From assembly GCA_022605955.1 (NCBI GenBank), contig JAKCOZ010000059.1, forward strand, positions 1,674,001 to 1,738,000: a stretch of DNA of 64,000 nt. The letters run 5' to 3'. Positions 60,001 to 64,000 of this stretch are shown one piece after another. Each line of letters opens with the position of its first letter. Within the stretch, counting starts at the first letter, position 1. Made by a program: the position numbers and the translations under genes. Source of the DNA: Rallus limicola. Taxonomy: Eukaryota > Chordata > Aves > Gruiformes > Rallidae. The notes under the pieces were generated by a model that worked only from the letters and a program-made list of their open reading frames with translations, did no database searches and was not told the origin of the DNA.

Positions 60001-62671
60001 ACCAGCCTGCGGCCCTGCCCTGCTGTGTCAGGCTCAGCCTCAACGCAAAAAGCCTGGGTTTTACCCCAGATCCTCCAAAATCCCTTTTTGTTCAGGACAG
60101 CCTTGCAAGAGGCTCCATTTTTTTATAACTGAATGTCAAAGGCCAGAAGACACTTTTCCAGAATGGTGTTTGCAGAAAGACTGGCTGTTTTTTTCAGACA
60201 GATTGTCAGACTTCTCACCTTGGCTGATATTAGTGAGTGAAATGTTCTTGTTTCTCAGACTTCATTATGCATTTGCTAATTAAAATGAGGAATGTCTATT
60301 TTTGTCTAAACCAGCATATAAAGACAGCATAATAGAAATGAATGCCAAATTCACATGCCTGGTTGCTGAGGCTTGAAGGAAGTCTGACCAGAGTGGGAAG
60401 AGGAAAGTGATGGCAGCTGCCCGGAGGGGCAGAACTCCACTGAGACACTTCTAGGGGATAAGACCCTTTTTGTCCCTCATCAGTGTTTTCAACTCACTGT
60501 GACCAGGCATAGAAAAGCTTCATTTCTGAGAGGTGGCTTCGGATCTACTTGCAGATATGGATGCACACATGGACAAAGATATGCTTAATGAAGTGTATAG
60601 TTGATTGCACATGCTTGTTCAGAAAAAGGAAGCGTAGCGCGTAACTAGAGCATCTTGGTTTTATTGCAGGAAGTGAAGGTTCATTTGAAATCAACAACAC
60701 AACTGGAGCCATTTCTGTGATCAAAAGCCCAAATCAGCTCAAGAAAGAAGTGTACGAACTAAAAGTTCAGGTATGTCCAGTGGCCACCTGAAGACTGTTG
60801 GTCCTGAATACCATGAGCAGGCAAGATTGTTTTCTTTCATGCTATCTGGCACTCTGCTCAAAAATAGGAAGTAGTTTCTAAAACAGGTGAAGTCAGCTAT
60901 AAATCGAGCTATTTTAGACAAACTGCTTTTGTTCCTTGGGATGTTCAGTGTCTCAAATTACCTCTTTCAAGTGAAGTCATCTTGGCTAATTTCATCTCTG
61001 AGTCTACAGTACCAACATCCTATACAATATCCCTATGTAGATAACTCTGTTTTCAGACACTATTGCTAAACTGGAAATTAATGTCTTGTAACCTCTATGT
61101 GATGAGATAGGTAACTGTCGATTCTACTGGTGTAGATCATGCAATGTCATGTCAGTATCCACTCCTGAATCATTGAGCAGACACATAAAAATACAGCCTA
61201 ACACCTTGATGAGCCAATGCATAGGGGAAGTCATATCACTGTGACAGGCTGCATTATTTTAAGCAGTTTCTAAAGACCAGAAGTTTAAAAATGTGCAGTT
61301 AAATTGTGAAGACTATATAATTTTATTCACACATATCAGAACCCGGAGAGTTTGTCATGGTAAGGACAATATTGTCTAAAGGCAGCTTTGAGGCCTTGCA
61401 CGCTGCCAGAACCAGTGTGACATCCCCAAGGGCACTTGCTAGTGGGCTCAAGGAGCTTTCTGAACCTGGGAGAACGTAGAGTTCTCATTGTTCAAGTTAA
61501 ACTCAGGCACCATTTTTTTCCTTAATCTCTCTGGTTTACTGCAGTCTGCTAGTGCTTCCCAGATACAGGATTAGTTAAGCCCTTGTGAGCTCTTCTGATC
61601 CCCTAGTTATATCATTGGAGACCTGGAGCTTGTGCAGGCTACAAACTCTGCCGGAGGAACCAGAAGTGTTGCATTAACCAGCGTAGGTAGTGACAGGTGT
61701 CTCAGCAAACTAGCGTCTTCAGAGAAATTTAGCAGCCTAGTGCCTTTCATTTTGAGCCCTTTGAGCAAAAGAGCATGTTAGAGTTAGAGCTCTTTTGGTA
61801 CAGAAACACCAGCCAGAATTTCTGTCCTGACAGAAGAAACTTCTTAGGTTAAATCCAGTGAACAAGGCTGCACATTGGAACTGTTGAAACCCAGTCAGAT
61901 TTCATCTTTCAGCTCAGAAAAATGCCAACTAGGTTTGCCTGTCTGTCCAAACTATATCCAGCTTATATTAAGCTCATCTAGACAGCAAAATAGAACTGTA
62001 AATCAGAGACTAAATCGTTTATTTAAAAGTGTGTCATTTTCCTGCCTCAAATATTTGCCTAAATATGGCAAGGACAGTGGTCTTCACAGTGTTTTCACAG
62101 TGTTTTCAACACTGCAGTCCTTGCAGCAATGTGAAAATCAGCTACCTGTGCTACCACAGTAAATCTAAAGATTGTCTTCCTTTTCTGACAACACTGGCAA
62201 GCTGTTATGTTGTCTCTATTAGAATATCTGTCTTTAGACAACTGTTTTCACCTAGGGTGAGGTACTGTGCTCACAAAACTAGAATTTTTTCATTGGGTGT
62301 GGTTTATTACCATAAACTCCAGTGTGAAACAGTCTGAGATTTCTAGAGAAATACAAGGCTGTGAATCTTTGTGCGAGTTAGTGCATTAGGGTGACTGCAG
62401 AACAATAGCTGAAGTGAGAGAAGAGAGTATTCCCTCATCATTCTTTGCTGTCATTTGCCTGCTGCAGGCATCAGAAGTCAGTCCGGAAGGTGACATCTCG
62501 GTTTACGCTTTTGCCATGGTGACTATACGGGTGGTCGACCTCAACAACCATCCACCCACATTCTATGGAGAAAATGGTCCCCAGAACAGATTTGAACTGA
62601 CCATGTACGAGCATCCCCCAGAGGGTGAAATCTTGAGGGGGTTGAAGATTACAGTCAATGATTCAGATCAG
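38941..62671 (+). CDS. CDHR1: CDHR1 (photoreceptor cadherin, PCDH21), 5' part: eleven coding exons
   Basis: join(38941..39001,39780..39875,48526..48671,49486..49536,50854..50943,51435..51521,53207..53323,54989..55132,57743..57821,60670..60770,62468..62671 and beyond) encodes residues 1-392 of a protein that is about 860 long in mammals. All phases join cleanly. CDHR1 is a single-pass cadherin at the base of rod and cone outer segments that is needed for orderly disc growth; loss causes cone-rod dystrophy in man. Residues 1-23 are a signal peptide, with the mature start N24 ([10 protein letters not shown]). Cadherin repeat 1 runs to about 135 (DPEGD 63-67, LDRE 98-101, DANDESP 129-135), repeat 2 to about 247 (VDKDTG 162-167, LDYE 201-204, EDVQDTPP 240-247) and repeat 3 to about 354 (LDGDRG 274-279, DLNNHPP 348-354). 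Repeat 4 begins (NDSDQ 388-392). N-glycosylation sequons occur at N60, N91, N299, N300 and N388. The remaining ectodomain, membrane helix and tail lie past the right edge. Confidence 0.95.
39780..39875 (+). CDS. CDHR1: CDHR1 exon 2 (mature N-terminus, start of EC1)
   Basis: The acceptor TTAATTACAG ends at 39779 and the donor GTCAGT begins at 39876. It encodes [18 protein letters not shown], then [13 protein letters not shown]. This N-terminus is almost the same as in mammalian CDHR1. A second AG five bases downstream would break the frame set by exon 1. Confidence 0.95.
43748..43769 (+). repeat. (CA)n microsatellite
   Basis: An ACACAC run interrupted by CCC, within CDHR1 intron 2. Confidence 0.9.
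45610..45830. promoter_or_regulatory. AT-rich block in CDHR1 intron 2, candidate enhancer
   Basis: A local drop in GC inside a GC-richer intron, packed with homeodomain-type cores: TTAATAGG, GGCATTAACA, GTTAATGATATG, GCAATTACAATT, AAATTAGGAATTAC. Such clusters are typical of conserved retinal enhancers, but conservation was not tested. Confidence 0.3.
48526..48671 (+). CDS. CDHR1: CDHR1 exon 3 (EC1)
   Basis: The acceptor TTTTTCAG ends at 48525 and the donor GTACAG begins at 48672. It encodes [20 protein letters not shown] to [12 protein letters not shown], including the calcium-site acids DPEGD and LDRE. Confidence 0.96.
49486..49536 (+). CDS. CDHR1: CDHR1 exon 4 (EC1)
   Basis: The acceptor GGTTTTCAG ends at 49485 and the donor GTAAGT begins at 49537. 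It has 17 codons, [17 protein letters not shown], in phase 0 on both sides. Human has REDEIEAIISISDGL. Confidence 0.95.
50854..50943 (+). CDS. CDHR1: CDHR1 exon 5 (EC1/EC2 linker)
   Basis: The acceptor TGCTCCAG ends at 50853. It encodes [19 protein letters not shown], then [11 protein letters not shown], including the DANDE calcium linker. The donor GTTGGT at 50944 is weak (T at +3, G at +4). Phase 0 both sides. Confidence 0.93.
51380..51441 (+). repeat. 31-bp tandem duplication of the CDHR1 exon 6 acceptor
   Basis: The units 51380-51410 and 51411-51441 both read TTTTCCACTTCT, then TGGTTACAGAAT, with six mismatches over 31 bp. Each unit carries a complete pyrimidine tract and AG acceptor (at 51403 and 51434). 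Confidence 0.9.
51435..51521 (+). CDS. CDHR1: CDHR1 exon 6 (EC2)
   Basis: I chose the acceptor ending at 51434, because the duplicate one ending at 51403 adds 31 nt and stops the frame within about 20 codons. It encodes [20 protein letters not shown] to SITYFLQ. The donor GTAAGG begins at 51522. Phase 0 both sides. Confidence 0.95.
53207..53323 (+). CDS. CDHR1: CDHR1 exon 7 (EC2)
   Basis: The acceptor TTCTTCTAG ends at 53206 and the donor GTATAA begins at 53324. It encodes [29 protein letters not shown] and [10 protein letters not shown], containing the LDYE calcium motif. Confidence 0.96.
54989..55132 (+). CDS. CDHR1: CDHR1 exon 8 (EC2/EC3 linker)
   Basis: The acceptor CTCTTCTAG ends at 54988 and the donor GTAAGT begins at 55133. 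It encodes [31 protein letters not shown] and [17 protein letters not shown], nearly the same as mammalian CDHR1. Confidence 0.97.
55133..57742 (+). other. CDHR1: CDHR1 intron 8
   Basis: 2.6 kb of non-coding sequence with a (GT)n run at 55768-55786. Open frames such as 57301-57537 + and 57082-57381 - are short and unlike known proteins. Nothing else was recognised. Confidence 0.6.
55768..55786 (+). repeat. (GT)n microsatellite
   Basis: About nine GT units in CDHR1 intron 8. Confidence 0.95.
57743..57821 (+). CDS. CDHR1: CDHR1 exon 9 (EC3)
   Basis: The acceptor GCTCCCCAG ends at 57742 and the donor GTGAGT begins at 57822 (phase 1). It encodes [18 protein letters not shown], then SIHYCIVN, with the calcium acids in LDGD. 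Confidence 0.96.
57822..60669 (+). other. CDHR1: CDHR1 intron 9 with a long purine-rich stretch
   Basis: 2.85 kb of non-coding sequence. About 58660-59000 is strongly purine-biased on the + strand (GGAAAG/GAGAAG/GGGGAGA words), explaining the minus-strand open frame 58502-58846. No gene or transposon was recognised. Confidence 0.6.
60670..60770 (+). CDS. CDHR1: CDHR1 exon 10 (EC3)
   Basis: The acceptor TTATTGCAG ends at 60669 and the donor GTATGT begins at 60771. It encodes [20 protein letters not shown] and [14 protein letters not shown]. As in mammals, this repeat lacks a standard LDRE motif and has LKKEVYEL in its place. The sequons are at NNTT. Confidence 0.95.
62083..62108 (+). repeat. 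Small tandem repeat in CDHR1 intron 10
   Basis: Two adjacent copies of a 12-bp TCACAGTGTTTT unit. Confidence 0.8.
62468..62671 (+). CDS. CDHR1: CDHR1 exon 11 (EC3/EC4), last exon in window
   Basis: The acceptor TGCTGCAG ends at 62467 and the donor GTAGGT begins at 62672 (phase 0). It has 68 codons, including [40 protein letters not shown] and [10 protein letters not shown]. The next exon is not found before the window ends. Confidence 0.96.
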
Positions 62672-64000
62672 GTAGGTGGAAACTGTGTGCACTTTGAGTT
62701 TTCCTGCCTGATTTTCCCAAGTACTGGAAAGAGCTGTCAGGTGGAGAAAGGTCATTTTAGGAACTCAGCTATTTCACCTGCATCCCCCAGAAGCCTAGGG
62801 CAGACAAAGTAGTTCTAGGGTGCATTACCACAGAGATTTTGGACCCAGAAGTATACTTAGTATGTCATAACACTATTGTTATGTCAATGAGAAGGGTGGT
62901 CCTAAAGCTGCATCCCAGTTCTTGTGCCGACTGAAGTTGAACAGTCCTTACGAACTTCCCCAACTACTGGTTATGATCAGTTGTTGTCAGTGTAATGTCC
63001 AACAATGTAGTGCTTTTGGAGATTTACTTAGAGCTTCCCATCACTTTAGTAACTTAAAGTGCAGTTGCTGTCTGCATCTTCTCAACCCCTGCTGGAAACA
63101 ACAGTCGGTACCCTGACATTGGGTTTATTACAGTGTGTTATCCTTCTGGCCCTGCGCTACAGCCAGTCTGCAATGCATGCTTTGGTAAACCATTCCCACT
63201 ACACTGATAGGATTTAGGTAATCTTAAAAATTGTACCAGAGCCAAACTAACCCTAACCAGGTAAAGGAAAAGAAAAGAAGACTCCATCCATCTCACCCCA
63301 CTATCTAACTGGCCCACAATGCCTGTAGATACTACGGTGATGGTTGCTGTAGGGATCCCTAAGCTAAATGCTGCATGAATGGCATCCATCTGAGTTAGCC
63401 TGAGGTTAGGCAGTGACAAGAGAAAAGCTTAATGTATCTGAGAACTGTATTACTATTGGAAAGGGTGCTCTTCTGTAACTGCGCTCAGTATTGTGCTGTT
63501 TTGACTGGATTGTGCGCTATCAAACCCGCTAGCTGCTTCCCCCTCCTTCCTGCTGCTCTGCAGCAAGCAGATAAATGACTGCTTTCAAAGCAGTGCTACG
63601 TCTCCTGCTATTGTCACAGGGGATGTTGCTGCAGAAGGAAAGAAACAAAGCCCATCTCTTTTATTTAGAGAAAAAATATGTATGTTTCATAGGTAGGCTG
63701 ACAAAATATTTAGGCGGCAAGTTAGGCTATGAAATAAGCAGAGAACATTGCTAAATACACTGTATAGATTTCTGAAGAAGCTTCCTGGTGCAGTGTGAGA
63801 CATCACTCCAGGGGGTAAGGTTGCTTTTCTTTTAAGGCATAGAATGCAATGTTTTCCCTTCTGTACAAGAGGACTGTATAGAGAAGAAAATTTAACATAT
63901 GTCTGCTTCCCTCATAGCCATTAGTGGCTCTTTCTTTTGGGGGAGTGGATGGTACAGGGGAGGAGGAGGCTGTGAGAAAGGACTGGTTTAGGCCTACAGT
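62672..64000 (+). other. CDHR1: Start of CDHR1 intron 11 (runs off the window)
   Basis: 1.3 kb of non-coding sequence. I looked for the expected continuation of cadherin repeat 4 after NDSDQ and did not find it. Confidence 0.7.

Overview
The window is vertebrate nuclear DNA, almost certainly from a bird. It has short multi-exon genes with GT-AG introns, modest intron sizes, a degraded CR1 LINE 3' end (the characteristic avian/sauropsid retroposon), and the gene order GHITM - GPR15LG - CDHR1. That order is the same as on human 10q23, where LRIT2, LRIT1 and RGR follow. All three genes are on the + strand. The species cannot be fixed from the sequence alone. Galliform-like is plausible but not shown.

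Layout. (1) 1-~5250: the last five coding exons and 3' UTR of GHITM (TMBIM5/MICS1), an inner-mitochondrial-membrane BAX-inhibitor-1 family protein. The gene starts upstream of the window. (2) ~5250-18090: intergenic, with a perfect 16-bp-stem hairpin, a 35-bp tandem duplication and homopolymer runs, but no supportable gene. (3) 18096-~23600: a small three-exon gene, with a TATA box, encoding a 78-residue secreted, strongly cationic four-cysteine peptide. By sequence and position I identify it as the avian orthologue of GPR15LG (C10orf99), the epithelial ligand of GPR15. Its exons are short and easily missed by annotation pipelines. (4) ~23600-38400: intergenic, with one CR1 fragment, an AT-rich candidate regulatory block, a 48-bp dispersed duplication and a CpG-rich island at about 37.1-37.9 kb. 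(5) 38941-62671 and beyond the right edge: eleven coding exons (residues 1-392) of CDHR1/PCDH21, the photoreceptor outer-segment cadherin. They include a signal-peptide exon that I placed by splice phase. The gene continues past the window with roughly half its protein missing.

The genes do not form a functional pathway. They are a conserved syntenic block with separate roles: mitochondrial cristae/ion homeostasis, mucosal T-cell chemoattraction, and photoreceptor disc morphogenesis. Most of the sequence is non-coding, and the many short open frames in it look like chance. The most interesting items are the divergent GPR15L peptide (a wider cysteine loop and a one-residue C-terminal extension), the CDHR1 intron 5 architecture (weak donor plus a 31-bp tandem duplicated acceptor), the perfect hairpin at 8.3 kb, and the repeated and AT-rich non-coding elements near the GPR15LG and CDHR1 starts.
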